In this document: positions 1 through 11,212 of the stretch, piece by piece
Layout of the letters: every line of letters starts with the position of its first letter
Numbering within the stretch: the stretch's first letter is position 1
Assembly: GCA_035772735.1 (NCBI GenBank)
Contig: JASDFA010000010.1
Location: 137,457,001-137,521,000, forward strand
Length of the DNA stretch: 64,000 nt
DNA from: Datura wrightii
Lineage: Eukaryota > Streptophyta > Magnoliopsida > Solanales > Solanaceae
Reading direction: 5' to 3'
Translations under genes and position numbers: made by a program
The notes under the pieces: generated by a model
What the model saw: the letters and a program-made list of their open reading frames with translations, nothing else
Databases searched by the model: none
Told to the model about the DNA's origin: nothing

Positions 1-1557
1 ACATGGGTATGAATTGATTATGATTTTATTATTGAATTGTGAAGCATGGGATAATTTTATAACTATTTCAATTAAAATTATGTTTCTAGTCTTATGAATG
101 TTGAAGCCCATTAATGATATGATCATGACAAGTGAGATTTGTCAAGTAAATATGATAAGGATTAGATATTATGATGAAAAGTATGATTTGAAGCTACCCA
201 TGTTTATGATTATGTTTTCAATGAGAATTGAATATTTGTAAGTATGATAAAGCCTTGGGAAATGGCCAGATGTTAAGTTTAAATGAGGATTTTTCCCGAA
301 ATAAGGTTACCACATTGTTTTGGAGTGAAGACTCCTAAATTTTATATTTTATCTTGTGGTATGTTTGAGTTAAATCTTCCTATGGATAGCTTACCACATG
401 GTTTTAGAGCAAAGGCTCCCAAGAATGTCTTTAGCTTGTGGTGTGTTTAGAACTAAAGCTTCTCATATGCATGATTTCGTATTTGAGATGTATTTGATCA
501 TTGAGCTTCGTCAATAGAAGATGTTGAGCTTCGTTATATACGATGTAGAGAATTTGCATGTTTTTGGGAGAGGAGTCTAGCACCGAGTGGTCTAAGGGTC
601 GATCACCCTATGCGCCAGAACTACGCACTAACGCAGGTTGATACTATTATATTATTGGGACCTCCCTATTGAGGTATCCCTGGCCCTAATAGTCCATGAG
701 CTTGATATCGATATCATAGTAGCGTCCTTAGCCCTGAAAATGTTTTGGATGGCTCTACCCACTTGAGTGAAATAGTTGAGACCACGTAAGCTCTATCATG
801 GTATGTCGCTTAAGTGATGAGTCTCCCATTGTTCTATATGATTCAGATATGCATATTCATTACTCATGATTATTATATACATATGTATGTTCTAAAATCA
901 AGGTTTGACTCAATGTTCATTTTTTCTATAAATATCATATTGCAGCTTCAAATAATTCGAGTTAGTTTGACATATAAAGATATCTATTGTCATGTTATGA
1001 AAAGATCATGATTTCGGAAAGAATGCATTGAAGCCCTACTCTCAGTTTACTGATGTTTATATTTTAATTAATTAGTTGTGTTATAATGATTTTACTTACT
1101 TTAGGGGTTTTATTACCTTGCATACTCGGTACATTCCACGTACTGACCGCATACTTTCTATGTGAATTGTTTCATGATACAGGACCCGGCTCTCAGGTTC
1201 AGCCCCACTCTAAGATATCTTATCGGAGTTAGTGTCTGCTTATTGGGGAGTCCTCATCTTTCGAGGACCAAACTATCTATTCCCTTTTTTATGTATTTTA
1301 GTTTTCAGCTTGTTGAGTTAGTTGGGGTCTTGTCCCATAAACTCGTCATGTTTAGAGGCTATTCAGACATATGTATGTATTCAACTTCAGATTTTATAAT
1401 CGGATGTTATATTCAAGTTAGACTTTCTCTATGATTGCATTGTTTTTTATTTAGTTCTTGATTGACTTAGATGTATGTTTATACCATGAGTCAACTTGCG
1501 GTCTCTCGGGGCCCCTTGTCCTGTGTTATGATCTGGGCCTCCATTCGGGTCGTGACA
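1..1557 (+). repeat. Family A LTR, 3' part (runs off window start)
   Basis: AT-rich sequence that aligns with the 3' two thirds of the LTRs at 1558-3477 and 37964-40284. Shared landmarks are the 'gctta-ccacatgg' blocks, the 'gcactgaccgcatac' stretch and the terminal GGGTCGTGACA at 1547-1557. It ends with CA as LTRs do, but is followed directly by a second, 5'-truncated LTR of the same family instead of a primer binding site. Short open frames inside it are not genes. Confidence 0.8.
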
Positions 1558-3477
1558 ATGACCACGAGTTGTGGTCAGTCCCCACAACTTGTTCAGTAAG
1601 TCGTGGTCAAAGGGAATGGAAAGGTGATGGTCGAGTTGGTAGTGTACCCCACAAATGGACACAAAATAATTGTGGTTAGATGACACGATCCGTTAGGTTG
1701 GTTGCGGTTAATAGTTGATTAAACACTAGAGGAGTTGGGCAATAGAGGTAACGAGTGGTGACCACGAGTCGTGGTCACCAATGACGATCCATTAGTTCCC
1801 TTGTGGGGACCCTTTGAGGAAAAGTGGTAGTGGACTACACGACAATAGGCGATGACCCATTCCCCGTGGTAACGACTCGTCCAGTCCCTCGTGGGGACTA
1901 GCAGTCAGTTATTTTCTTTGAATTTAGTGAGGACTTATCCGTAATTACTATGATCCTAAGGCCTAACGTACGTTGCTTTAAGCTATGAATAGTGAGTATT
2001 AAGAGTGGTAAGTTCATTCTAGGTTGTTGTTATTCATGCATGCAAGAGTAAAGGTCTAGAGAGGTGATCAAGCTCAATTTCCTCTAAGTTTTACATTGTT
2101 TTCAATTATAATCATGTTTTCTAGCTTTATAAATTAAAATGCCCATCCATGAGAAGTTCACAAAAGATGAGATTTATGATGAATGTTCAAGTATGATGAG
2201 ATATTTATGATGAAAAGCATGTTTTCAAGTTACCCATGTCTATGATCATGTTTTCAAGTGAATCAAATATTTTCAAGCATCTTTATGCATTGGGCAAGCC
2301 CATGTTTTCAAGTATGATGTATAATTTCAAGTTAATTAGCTTACCACATGATTTTGGAGTCAAGACTCCCAATTATGTTCAGCTTGTGCTATGGTTTGAG
2401 CCATGACTCCTCATGTATAATTTCATATTTTACATGTATATGATTATTCAGCTTCATCAATAGACGATGGTCAGCTTCATTGCAAAACGATGGAGAGCAT
2501 ATGCATGTTTTTGGGAGTAGTGTCTAGCACAGAGTAGGCTAAGGGTCAGCCAACCATATGCCTCAAAACTAAGCGCCAACATAGGTATGATTAGATTATT
2601 TTGGAACCTCCGATCGGAGCTTTCCGCTGCCCCATGGGGCCTTCAGCTTGATATCGACTTCATGGTAGCGTCCTTATCCCTGGCAAGGTTTTGGACGGCT
2701 TTTCCCACTTGAGTGTGATAGTCGGGACCACGTAGGCTCTATCGTGGTAATGTCGGTTATATGATGAGTCTCCCATTGTTCCTCATGATTTCAGTTATGC
2801 ATGTTATCATTCATGATATATATATTTGTGTGTGTGTCCTAATTTTACCCAATGTATAGTTTTACTTATGATTATCAGATTTCAGCTTTGGGTCATTCGA
2901 TTCAGTTATGTTCAGATCATGTTTTCATAAAATAGCATGCAAGCCCTACTCTTAGTTTCTTATCTTGATGTTGTTTTATATTATGCATGTTTTAAATGAT
3001 TTTACTTATTTATGCAATTTTAGTTACCTTGCATACTCAATATATTCCATGCACTGACCGCATACTCTATGTTGTATCTTTTTATGATACAAGCTCCGAT
3101 CTCCAGACTCAGCCCCATCATTAGTTAGCTTCCGGAGTTAGCATCCAGTCTCTATTGGTGAGTCCTCATCCCCCGATAACCATTTGTTATCAGTTATCCT
3201 CATACTTTAGTTTTCAGACTTAGAGAGTTAGTTGGGGTCTTGTCCTATCAACTCATCAACTTAGAGGCTTTTCAGACAATAGATTGTATTGAGCTTCATA
3301 TTTCTGTTGTATGTTTAGATTTTTATGTTATGTTTGGATTTCTGCCATGTTTATTATGTTAAGTCTTCCGCTTTACTTGATTGAGTTAGATAAATGTTCA
3401 TTTCATGGAGTCAACTTGGAGTCTCTGGGGGCTCCTTGTCCTGTGTGTCAATCCGGGCCCATATTCGGGTCGTGACA
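1558..3477 (+). repeat. 5' LTR of element A, 5'-truncated
   Basis: This LTR is followed by a primer binding site and gag, so it is the 5' LTR of element A. Compared with the 3' LTR at 37964-40284 it lacks roughly the first 150 bp. It also lacks about 230 bp near 2091, where the 3' copy has an extra block bounded by short AAGTTTT repeats. It ends GGGTCGTGACA. The early part is dense in CGTGGTC/GACCACG words. Confidence 0.85.
1757..1779. repeat. Perfect inverted repeat in the A LTR
   Basis: Arms GGTGACCACGA and TCGTGGTCACC, 11 bp each, separate by one base. The copy in the 3' LTR near 38310 has decayed in the left arm, with changes of the C-to-T/G-to-A type. Function unknown. Confidence 0.9.
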
Positions 3478-3481
3478 AAGT

Positions 3482-3493
3482 TTGTATCAGAGC
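3482..3493 (+). other. Primer binding site of element A (initiator Met tRNA)
   Basis: TTGTATCAGAGC lies 4 bp after the LTR end. It matches TGGTATCAGAGC, the complement of the plant initiator methionine tRNA 3' end, with one mismatch. It marks the start of minus-strand DNA synthesis in Tekay-type chromoviruses. Confidence 0.85.
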
Positions 3494-3689
3494 AATAGGT
3501 TTTGAAATGTCCTAGGGTGTCTAAAAGCCGCATTAAGTAGAGTCTTTTTAATTGGTGTGAAGTGCACCAAACTTATGAAGAAGCGGATACAAGACGTTTA
3601 GGAAATGTTCCCTTCTTTCATGATCAATGTCATACGGTGAAATGTTTCTCTCTATCCTTCTAACTCATGCTATTCGCGATTGCAGAATC

Positions 3690-4920
3690 ATGCCTCCCTG
3701 CAGAGTCAACGGCTAAAAAAATAGAAATGGAAATGGCCATGAGGATGACAATGGGGACGGGCACCAACAAGCCCCACCAGCCCATAAGCACTATGCACCA
3801 GAGCCAGTTGCCCACGCCGAATTCAGGGAAGCCATTCAGATGCTAGTGCAGGCCTTGATCGCTCAGCTCAACCAGCAGGCAGTAGCACATGTCCCATAGA
3901 ACAAGAATGTGGCGGCATCACGAGTAAGAGATTTCCTAAGGATGAAACCGACAGAGTTTCTTGGGTCAAAGGTGGATGAGGATCCACATGAGTTTATTGA
4001 CGAGATTATGAAGATCACCCAGGTGATGGGGCTGAATGGAGAAGTGTGTGCTGATTTTGCTTCATATCAGCTGAAGGGGGTCACACAAATTTGGTTTAAA
4101 GAGTGGAATGAAAGTAGGGCATTCGGAGTGGGCCCTATTAATTTGGATGAGTTTCATGTCGCGTTCCTAGATCGGTTCTTCCCGCGAGAAATGAGGGAGC
4201 TGAAGGCGGACGAGTTCCTGAATTTAAAATAGGGAAAAATGACAGTGTAGGAATATGCCCTAGAGTTCACTCATTTATCAAAGTACGCCCCAGAGTTAGT
4301 GGTTGATAAAAGGGTGCAAGTGAGCAGGTTTGTTCATGGGTGGCGGACTATCTAGACAAGGATTCCAGAAACTCCATGCTCCATTAGGATATGGATTGTC
4401 CTCGGATAGTCTTGTATACCCAGCAGAAGGAGGCAGCGCATCTGAGGGAGAGAGAGATCAAGAGGGCTAGGACAGAAGCTATAGGTTTTCTCAGTTGAGG
4501 CTAGGTGGTGGGCACCGACAGTAGTCCTACCAAAGATTTTCAGCCCCAGTATCTTCAGCGATAAGCATGCCATCCAGACCTAGGCATGACCGGAGAGGAT
4601 GAGCATTAAGCTCTAGGGGTCAGAGCAGCAGGCCCGTGGATTCCAATATCCCAGTTTGCAGTAGGTGTGGTCGGGGGCACAAGGTTTAGTGTTTGGCTAG
4701 TATAGGTGCTTGCTTCGGGTGTGGGAATCCCGGACACATGCTCAGAGATTGCCCAGCAGCTAGACAAGGCCATGATAGTTCTCGAGGCCCAACTTCCAAT
4801 TCAGCAGCTCCACCAGCCCGCCTATCTCAATAGGGCGCATCTACTAGCACAGGTGGCGGTCAGTGCCAAAACAGATTCAATGCCCTAGCATCTCGACAAG
4901 AGAAGGAGGTCTCTCCTGAT
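3690..4920 (+). pseudogene. Element A gag (decayed)
   Basis: The ATG at 3690 opens the frame (MPPCRVNG), as in family members starting MPP-x-x-VN, including the minus-strand copy near 63129. The longest clean stretch, 3909-4232, holds the retrotransposon gag core (RVRDFLRMKPTEFLGS, then DEDPHEFIDEI and FFPREMRELK). Two CCHC zinc knuckles follow. The first, about 4657-4692, contains a stop. The second, 4711-4752, is intact: C-x2-C-x4-H-x4-C (CFGC, GH, DC). Gag would package element RNA in virus-like particles. Several in-frame stops (after NG in the N-terminus, at 3897, 4230 and beyond) make this copy non-functional. Confidence 0.85.
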
Positions 4921-5301
4921 GTAGTCATTGGTATGTTACAAGTTTTCCACCGTGATGTATATGCTTTGTTAGACCCAAGGGAAACCTTGTCTTTTGTGAC
5001 ACCTTATTTAACTAGTAGTTTGGAAGTTAGTCCCAAAATCTTGTCAAAACCCTTCTCAATCTCTACTCTAGTAGGTGATTCAGTTGTAGCTAGACGTGTG
5101 TATAGAAGTTCCCCGGTCACAGTCCTTCAGAAACTCACATCAGCAGATCTAGTAGAGTAAGCCAAGACCGATTTTGATGTTATCCTCGACATGGATTGGT
5201 TATTTACATGTTATGCCTCAGTTAATTGTAGAGCCTGGGAAGTAGAGTTCAGATTTTCAGGTGAGCCAGTCATAGAATAGAAGGTTATTTCAGCTGTGCT
5301 T
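4921..5301 (+). pseudogene. Element A protease, broken off by inversion
   Basis: Continues from gag with the aspartic protease region: the flap-side motif LLDPRETLSFVTPY (about 4960-5005), then ILDMDWL near 5190, as in other copies here. The family motif is DPG-S/T or D-x-G-A; this copy has R where G is expected, and stops at 5158 and 5278. The reading continues into the protease-RT linker (EPVIE) and is lost at about 5301, where sequence switches to an inverted S LTR. The continuation of the linker is found on the minus strand at 16856-16744. Confidence 0.8.
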
Positions 5302-6035
5302 TAATTAGCTGGTGAGTTTCAATCTGAATTCAACAGCTTTTTATAACTATAGTCGTATTACTGAGAGAATGAGACTAGTTTCAGTACTAAATTCGGAAAA
5401 AATGATAACTTTCTATATAAATACTAACTATACTTCAACTTAACAGAACACGATAAAAAACGTATAATTTCTCGAGAGTTTAGAAAGGAGAAATACATAC
5501 TTGAATCCTGTGATCTTGTAGAAATCCGTTTGGAGTCATTCTGACAACTTTAACTCGGCCGAGTTATGATTTACCGGGCAAATTTTATCAAAACTAACTT
5601 CGTAGTAATGCTTCCTACGAGCTTAAACTTTGATACCCGAAGTTAATTTGAATTCGGGCCACGTTTTGCAGCGTAAAAGGAGGTACATTAACTGAAAATG
5701 TCGTATCTCTCTTCTCTAACCACGGGTATGATTTATTTGGATATAATACCAATGAAAATATTGAACTTATATATAACTTGGGTGGTGGATATGGGGGTCC
5801 ATTCCACGAACCCCAATGTGCCAATTTTGGGTCGTGCCAGGGAGCCTAACACGCCAGGGAGGGGTTCATGACACGTTGCCCCTTTGGGCAGCTCGTCCGG
5901 CCCCTTCCCTTGAAATCTTGACTCCACACTCGTTTGACCTTCCCCCGGGCCCTTTCTCGTAAGCATTGTACTCTAAAACTCTTAACTAACGTACAAATAG
6001 GCCGACTAAACGTTTGGAACTTAGGGGGTGTAACA
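5302..6035 (-). repeat. First half of the S 5' LTR, inverted
   Basis: Read on the minus strand it begins TGTTACACCCCCTAAG at 6035 and follows the S LTRs at 23238 and 33083 for about 735 bp. It stops at the point where those LTRs continue GTATGTTAAGG. That continuation is found on the plus strand from 16976. Together the two halves give about 2.06 kb, close to the 2.08-2.11 kb of the intact S LTRs. Confidence 0.85.
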
Positions 6036-6040
6036 TCTAT
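6036..6040 (-). repeat. Target site duplication of S, left copy (ATAGA, inverted)
   Basis: TCTAT on the plus strand is ATAGA on the minus strand, directly before the S LTR start. The partner is ATAGA at 35166-35170 after the last S LTR. Element A reverse transcriptase reads through cleanly when the two sites are joined (KID then LRSGYHQ). Confidence 0.85.
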
Positions 6041-6385
6041 CTTCGAAAAGCACTTAGCACCCTGATGTTGGTCAAAAAAATCATCAATCTTGAGTAGAGG
6101 ATACCTGTTTTTGATGGTGACCTTGCTCAATTGCCGATAATCAATACACATACAAAGTGAACCGTCTTTCTTTCAGACAAAGAGAATTGGGTAACCCATG
6201 GGGATTTTCTCGGTCTAATGAATCCCTTATCTAAAAGGTCCTTTAACTGCTCCTTCAACTCTTTTAACTTGGATGGAGCCATTCTGTAAGCAGGAATAGA
6301 TATAGAATGTGTATCAGGAAGAAGGTCAATACCAGAATCAATCTCCCGCTCAGGATGGATTCTGTGTAGATCCTCTGGGAAGACT
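6041..6385 (-). pseudogene. Element A linker and reverse transcriptase N-terminus, inverted
   Basis: Minus-strand reading gives the end of the protease-RT linker (PEVFPEDL), the conserved LLPDTHSISIPAYRMAP block, then DLLDKGFIRPRKSPW and, after a frame slip, MCIDYRQLSKVTIKNRYPL and IDDFFDQHQGAKCFSKID. This is the fingers part of a Ty3/gypsy reverse transcriptase, upstream of the catalytic FxDD box. It is cut at SKID by the S insertion; the rest of the domain is at 35171 onward. The 5' side is interrupted by solo LTR E at 6386. Confidence 0.85.
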
Positions 6386-6390
6386 TCTGG
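6386..6390. repeat. Target site duplication of solo LTR E (TCTGG), left
   Basis: TCTGG precedes the LTR start; the same five bases follow the LTR end at 16739-16743. Joining the two flanks restores the linker reading of element A on the minus strand. Confidence 0.9.
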
Positions 6391-6617
6391 TGTTACACCC
6401 CGTAAAATTCCTGGCACCTAAATGGCATATTCGCACGTTTGTTGAGCATATTTGAAAGCCATATGTGCTAGGGAAAGGCCCGGGAAAGGATCAGACGAGT
6501 AGCCTGTCGAACCATCACGGAAGGAGCTGAGGCAGAGCCCCTCCGCGATGGCAGCGTGTCATGGAGGCGGGGCCACCGCGTTGGCTCCGTGACACATTGG
6601 GCCTGTCCAGGCCCAAG

Positions 6618-6626
6618 TATATAAAG
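6618..6626 (+). promoter_or_regulatory. TATA box of solo LTR E
   Basis: TATATAAAG lies about 20 bp after the GC-rich block, the usual place for the U3 promoter in these LTRs. A solo LTR could still start transcription outward. Confidence 0.55.
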
Positions 6627-8193
6627 CCCCGCTTCGGTTTATTTTCATTTAAATCATTTGATAACTTCAGAAAAACATAGAAAACAGAGACAGACGAAGA
6701 GGGTTAACATATTATCGTCCGATTACGCTGCCAAACGTAGTCCAAATCTAAATTAACTCCAGATACTGAAGTATTTAGTAGCAGGGAGCATTCCTACGGA
6801 TTTAGTTTCACAGAATTCTGCTTACAAATCATCGTGCTACTGGGCTAAGGTAAGTGGAATTGCTCCAAACTAGTGTCTATGTGCTCCTAGCCGTAACGTG
6901 AATACTTCTCCCTTCTGGACTTTCGAAAAATAGTAAGTTTTTGACCATCTTTCGATAAGCCTAAGTTTAGGCTATAATTATATCGAAAGTGACTCTTTCT
7001 TTTAGAATAGTGTTGTATTTAGTACTAATTGACGTATATATGAATGCAGTTGGGAGAAATAGCTGGAGTACTGACCGAGCCTCATCCAAAAGTCGGATAA
7101 CTTGAGGTTAAGGTATGTGAAGTTGTTCTTTGGCAAGTTAGTAAGCCTTAGCTTGGTAAATCATAGTAAACCCCGCAGTTGAAACTCTCGGAGTTGAATG
7201 TTGAGAATTAAGTAAGTCCAATAGATTCTGAGTTGTGTTGCCGTATCGTATTCACTCCGAAAGTTAGTAAAGCATGCGCCAAAGCGTGAGTTAGCATTCC
7301 AGATTCAGTATAGCTTATTTTATGATTAGCAAGCATGTTGTAGAATAAAAAGATACATATTTTCAGAATAAAGGCTAATAAAGTAAAATCAGATAGACAG
7401 ACAGTTTAATGGCTACAGATTAGCCATTTAGATAGATAGTATCCCGGCTACAGATCAGCCAAGCAGTTAAATAAAGATTTCAGAATCAGTATAATCAGTA
7501 AAGAATCAGTATAATACAGAAAGAGATTAGAAGAAAAAATCAGACTTTCAGATAGTCTTTTTCGGTTATACATGCTTGCTATTTGTATGTGCTATTTGTT
7601 TGTTGAGACTTCATGTGGCGTGAGGGCACCTTATTGAGCGTCATCGCTGCCCCTGGGTTGGTAATCATGTCGCCCATAGAGCGGGTGGGTTTACGTCACT
7701 CCACGGAGTGGCATGCCATCCCCAGTTTGGACGAAGATGGGATGAAGCTTTCCCCATATCAGGCTGATCAGCATTACAGTACAGATAGCCCTGTTGTGTG
7801 CAAGCGCCCAAGGAACAGATACAGATACAGTTATAGTACAGATCTTATTACAGGTGCAGCTCCGGTTTCAGATAGCCCTGAGGAGAGTTCCAGGGAACCA
7901 GACCCTGTCTGTTACTGTCTGCATAGGAGTCCTCCGGACACAGACACGGTTATTTATATCAGAGGCTGTAGCCTGAGTCGGAGACCCAGGGGGCCGATAG
8001 AGGAGCTCCGAGTGAGCAGATGAGTGGAGTGACTTATTTTTGGCTGGTTTTGACCCGGGTAGGGGTATATAGATTGTTTGCTTGCTTGGCGCCATCCAGC
8101 TTATGGGGGTTGGTATTGGCTATTGCTTTCTAAATGTATATGTATTTATGTGCTTTATATATATATATACTAGATAATAGACAGCAGGCCGCC

Positions 8194-8198
8194 GTGAC
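8194..8198. repeat. Target site duplication of N1 (GTGAC), left
   Basis: GTGAC directly before the N1 LTR; repeated at 15940-15944 after the second LTR. Confidence 0.95.
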
Positions 8199-8202
8199 TG
8201 AT

Positions 8203-8227
8203 CACGGGCAAAAATAGCATGCCCGAG
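8203..8227 (+). repeat. Hairpin at the 5' end of the N1 LTR
   Basis: CGGGCA and TGCCCG pair across a 9-base loop four to five bases from the LTR tip. Equivalent hairpins are at 51699-51722 (N2, minus strand) and 57706-57729 (N3); in N3 one C-G pair is replaced by T-A and an A-A mismatch becomes T-A. Confidence 0.75.
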
Positions 8228-8700
8228 ATACGCTTTATACCTTAATGTAGTCTTGTTTATCTAAGTTATTTTACATACTTTCATGTGATTTTATATAAAT
8301 GTGAATATATGTGCTAACCAACATGATTAGTCTTTGTTTTGTAGGTTTCAAGGATTTTGAGGAACTAATTCACAAGTTGGTGAAAGAAAGGAATGGAGTG
8401 GAAGCAATTGGCGAAAGTCGGCAAGGAGAATGCCTTGGCAAGGCTGGCCGCGCCAGGCAGCGTGCCACGCTGTGCGTGTGCCGCACCCAGCGTCGTGCCA
8501 TGCCCCTACCAAGCGCACGAGAAAAGGCAGCAGCAGGCAGCAGTAGGCAGAAATCCAGCGTGCCAGCGCCATGCCATGCTAGGCCAGATGCACGCTAACA
8601 ACATGCCATCGCGCTGCATGAGCAGCGTGTCACATTGGCCAGCGCGGTGACCCTCGGCAGTTTGGTTTCCGAAGGCACTTTCCAGAGAGCTTTCACGTTG

Positions 8701-8746
8701 CCTCCATGTCATGGAGGCAGTGCTCCGCGATACACTCCGTGACACG
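8701..8746. promoter_or_regulatory. GC-rich inverted module upstream of the TATA box (N1 5' LTR)
   Basis: CCTCCATG-T-CATGGAGG is followed by GCTCCGCGA and CTCCGTGACACGG. In the 3' LTR (14859-14905) the first arm pair is the undecayed GCCTCCGTG/CACGGAGGC. The same words recur upstream of the TATA box in LTRs of N2, N3 and solo LTR E. Confidence 0.6.
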
Positions 8747-8790
8747 GAGCCGTTCCATGACAGGCTAAATTATGCACGTTTTCCATTTAC

Positions 8791-8799
8791 TATAAATAG
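8791..8799 (+). promoter_or_regulatory. TATA box of N1 5' LTR
   Basis: TATAAATAG, about 45 bp after the GC-rich module. It is conserved at 14950-14958 in the 3' LTR and in N2 and N3 LTRs, so it is the likely core promoter for the element RNA. Confidence 0.7.
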
Positions 8800-9786
8800 G
8801 ACCCTTAGCTCCTAAAATCATGGGGTCACGATTTTATTCTGGAAAACTACCTAGGCGTGAAGGGAGAAGTGGGAGAACTCATCTAGGGTTTGGCAAATTC
8901 CCTTCTCATCTACCAAATTCATGTAAGTATGTTAGTTTAGTATTAGTTAGTTGTAGTTTTACAAACATGAATGGCAAGAACCCTTCCTCTAGGGTTGAAG
9001 CCATGAATTATGATTGTGATTTTATGAAATTGTTTTGGAATTAAGTTATTGATTATTGTTTTCGTCTTGCATTCTAGATTGTTGGTTGTTTTTATGATTG
9101 ATCACCATGAAATCATATTTTTTAGCTTGAGTAATAGCTTGAGAAAGCATTACCTAGGTCAGGACATGAGAATGTGAGGAGCACGTTTGTATCTCGGGAG
9201 AGATTTTTGTGTCAGGATAGAAATATACCTAACACCGTGCTTGGTTGACACACGGGGGTTATAAGAGACCAACTTGGGATGTCACATCACCACTCGAATA
9301 TGTAGTTGTGAGGCTAAGTTGAGTTGAATGGTTAGACACACGAAAGTCCCTAATCATTTCCCCGTAAACCACAACATAATTGATTGCCCGCGACTAGAAA
9401 TTAAACTCCTCACTCACAATGATGCAGTGCGGCTAGATTGCTATGTTTAGAGGCTCGAAAGATCATAAACATGCAATTCTAATTATGTGAAATAACAATT
9501 GAGAGTTCCATGCTTAACCCATTGCAAATCGTAGTATCGCATGATTAATTGGTTTTAACTCTATGTTGCTCCTAGAGTAATTTCAGAATACTTCATTGAC
9601 CCAAACTTAGACTTAATTAATCTCAATCGAAAATGTCTATAACCAACACTTGAGGTATTTAAGATCACAATAGAAATGTATAGTTAGAAGAATGGGTCCA
9701 GTCCCTATGGGTTCGACAATCCGGTTCTTAAAAAGAGCCACTATATTACATGCACGACCCGTACACTTGCGGGCACGTCAAGTTTT

Positions 9787-9804
9787 TGGCGCCGTTGCCG
9801 GGGA
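9787..9804 (+). other. Primer binding site of N1 (Asp tRNA)
   Basis: TGGCGCCGTTGCCGGGGA, six bases after the LTR, is complementary over 18 nt to the 3' end of plant tRNA-Asp (GTC). This primer choice is typical of the Athila lineage. Confidence 0.9.
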
Positions 9805-9896
9805 CTCGGCGAAGTTTTGATAATTTATCTATTTTTGTGTGATTTTTGAAATTTCCTTAAGTGTTGAAAAACTTGGTCTTAGTCTGTTTATTTGCA

Positions 9897-11212
9897 GGTG
9901 ACAGGTTGTCCTGCCGAGCTGGCTAGAAATAGAGAGCTTGTGGAACCGTTGCTAGAACCTGAACGTCAAATCCATTTGTGAAGGAGAGTAGCTCTAGAGC
10001 AAAAGCTGAAGAGACTTCAAGAAGAGGTACAACAACAACCACCCGCGGGACAAGTACAATTGTCATCAGAAGCAATGGCAGCAAGACCAGTTCGCGAAGT
10101 GGCATTCCCACTAGCGACGGATGTGACCTATAGCATCTGTAAACCGGAGCCTGGAGGGCACTTTGAGCTTAAACAGAACATGGTGCAGTTGTTACATTCT
10201 AGTGGTCAATTCACTAGGATGGCACATGAGGACCCGCAGCAACACCTACAGAGCTTTTTAGATATTAGTGACACGTTTGTCCCCACCGGTGTGTCCACAG
10301 ATTATGTCCGAATGACCGTCTTCCCATTTTCACTATTGGGAGAGGCAAAAAAGTGGCTGAAGGCTAAGCCACCGAACTCCATAACTTCGTGGAATGACTT
10401 GGCTAAAAAGTTCCTTATCAGATTCTTTGCTTTAGGCAAAACTGCGAGGTTGAGAAGTGAAATACTCAGTTTTAAACAGAGGCCTGATGAGAACTTATAT
10501 ATGGCTTGGGAAAGATTCAAGTCGTTGTTGAGAGACTGCCCCCATCACCAGCAATCAAATGAAGTGCTGGCTCATACCTTTGTAGAAAGTCTAGACCCAC
10601 ACACAAAAAATATTACTAGACGCTGCATCGGGTGGACAAGCCTTAGATAAGACATATGATGAGTTGTACACTTTGTTGAACAGAATTGCACAAGGAAATC
10701 CAGAGTGGCACAGCGAGTCATCGAGAGGGGCAGGAAAGAGATCAGGGTTGATAGAAGTAGATGGTTTGAATGCCTTGGCAGCATAGTTAGCTTTATTCCA
10801 GCATCAGATGATGACTCAGTTCAATAAACTGAGTATGAACCAACGCTAGGGCCAGGTTAATGCAGTTCAGCAAGCTCCGAGTTGGTGTGAAATTTGTGGT
10901 AATAATGGGCACAATGCAGAATCTTGTGGACCCAATCCAGAGTTAGTCAATTTTGTTAGTAATGTGCAGCGCAACAATAAGAATTTTGAAACCAGTTACA
11001 ATAGAAATTGGCAGGGCCACCCAATTTTTTTGTGGGGTGGAATCCAAAAGCGGAATTATATGCAACCTCAACAATAGCAGTATCAGCAGAATAGGCAGAA
11101 TGATGGGCAATTGAGTAGCAGCATTGAGGAAACACTGCAGAAAATTATGGAGACCCAGAATCAGTTAGCGGAAAATCAGGCTAGGATGGCAACAGATTTA
11201 ATGAATCAGTAA
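9897..11212 (+). pseudogene. N1 gag (Athila-type), frameshifted
   Basis: Gag of the Athila lineage, the structural protein of the particle. The N-terminus (RNRELVEPLLEPERQ) has a near twin in N3 at about 53463. The best open stretch, 10060-10650, has the gag core: MAHEDPQQHLQSFLDI, FPFSLLGEAKKWL, FLIRFFALGKTARLRSEI, and AWERFKSLLRDCPHH. An extra A in the A-run at about 10603-10608 shifts the frame; afterwards the reading continues (DAASGGQALDK) to a CCHC zinc knuckle, C-x2-C-x4-H-x4-C, at 10886-10927. In-frame stops include 10785, 10847, 11076 and 11210, mostly TAG or TAA where CAG or CAA is likely. No clear ATG survives at the start. Confidence 0.85.

Larger units (their letters stand above)
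6391..8198 (+). repeat. Solo LTR E, left part
   Basis: Starts TGTTACACCCCGTAAAA and continues, after removal of N1 and one GTGAC copy, at 15945-16738, for about 2602 bp in all. There is no primer site or internal region attached, and the same target duplication flanks both ends, so this is a solo LTR left by LTR-LTR recombination. It is a Tekay-type LTR related to but distinct from S. It has a GC-rich block with a GTGTCATGGAGG/CTCCGTGACAC pair at about 6513-6600 and a TATA box at 6618. Confidence 0.9.
8199..9780 (+). repeat. N1 5' LTR
   Basis: Begins TGATCACGGGC and ends GGGCACGTCA. It carries a GC-rich inverted module at about 8696-8752, a TATA box at 8791, and a long R-U5 part. The open frames inside it (for example 8311-8598) recur in the 3' LTR and have no coding character. 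Confidence 0.95.

Noticed and set aside
8311..8598. Open frame of 95 codons in the N1 LTR (and 14470-14901)
   Set aside because: It lies in LTR U3, depends on the GC-rich module, has overlapping frames on both strands and no family resemblance.
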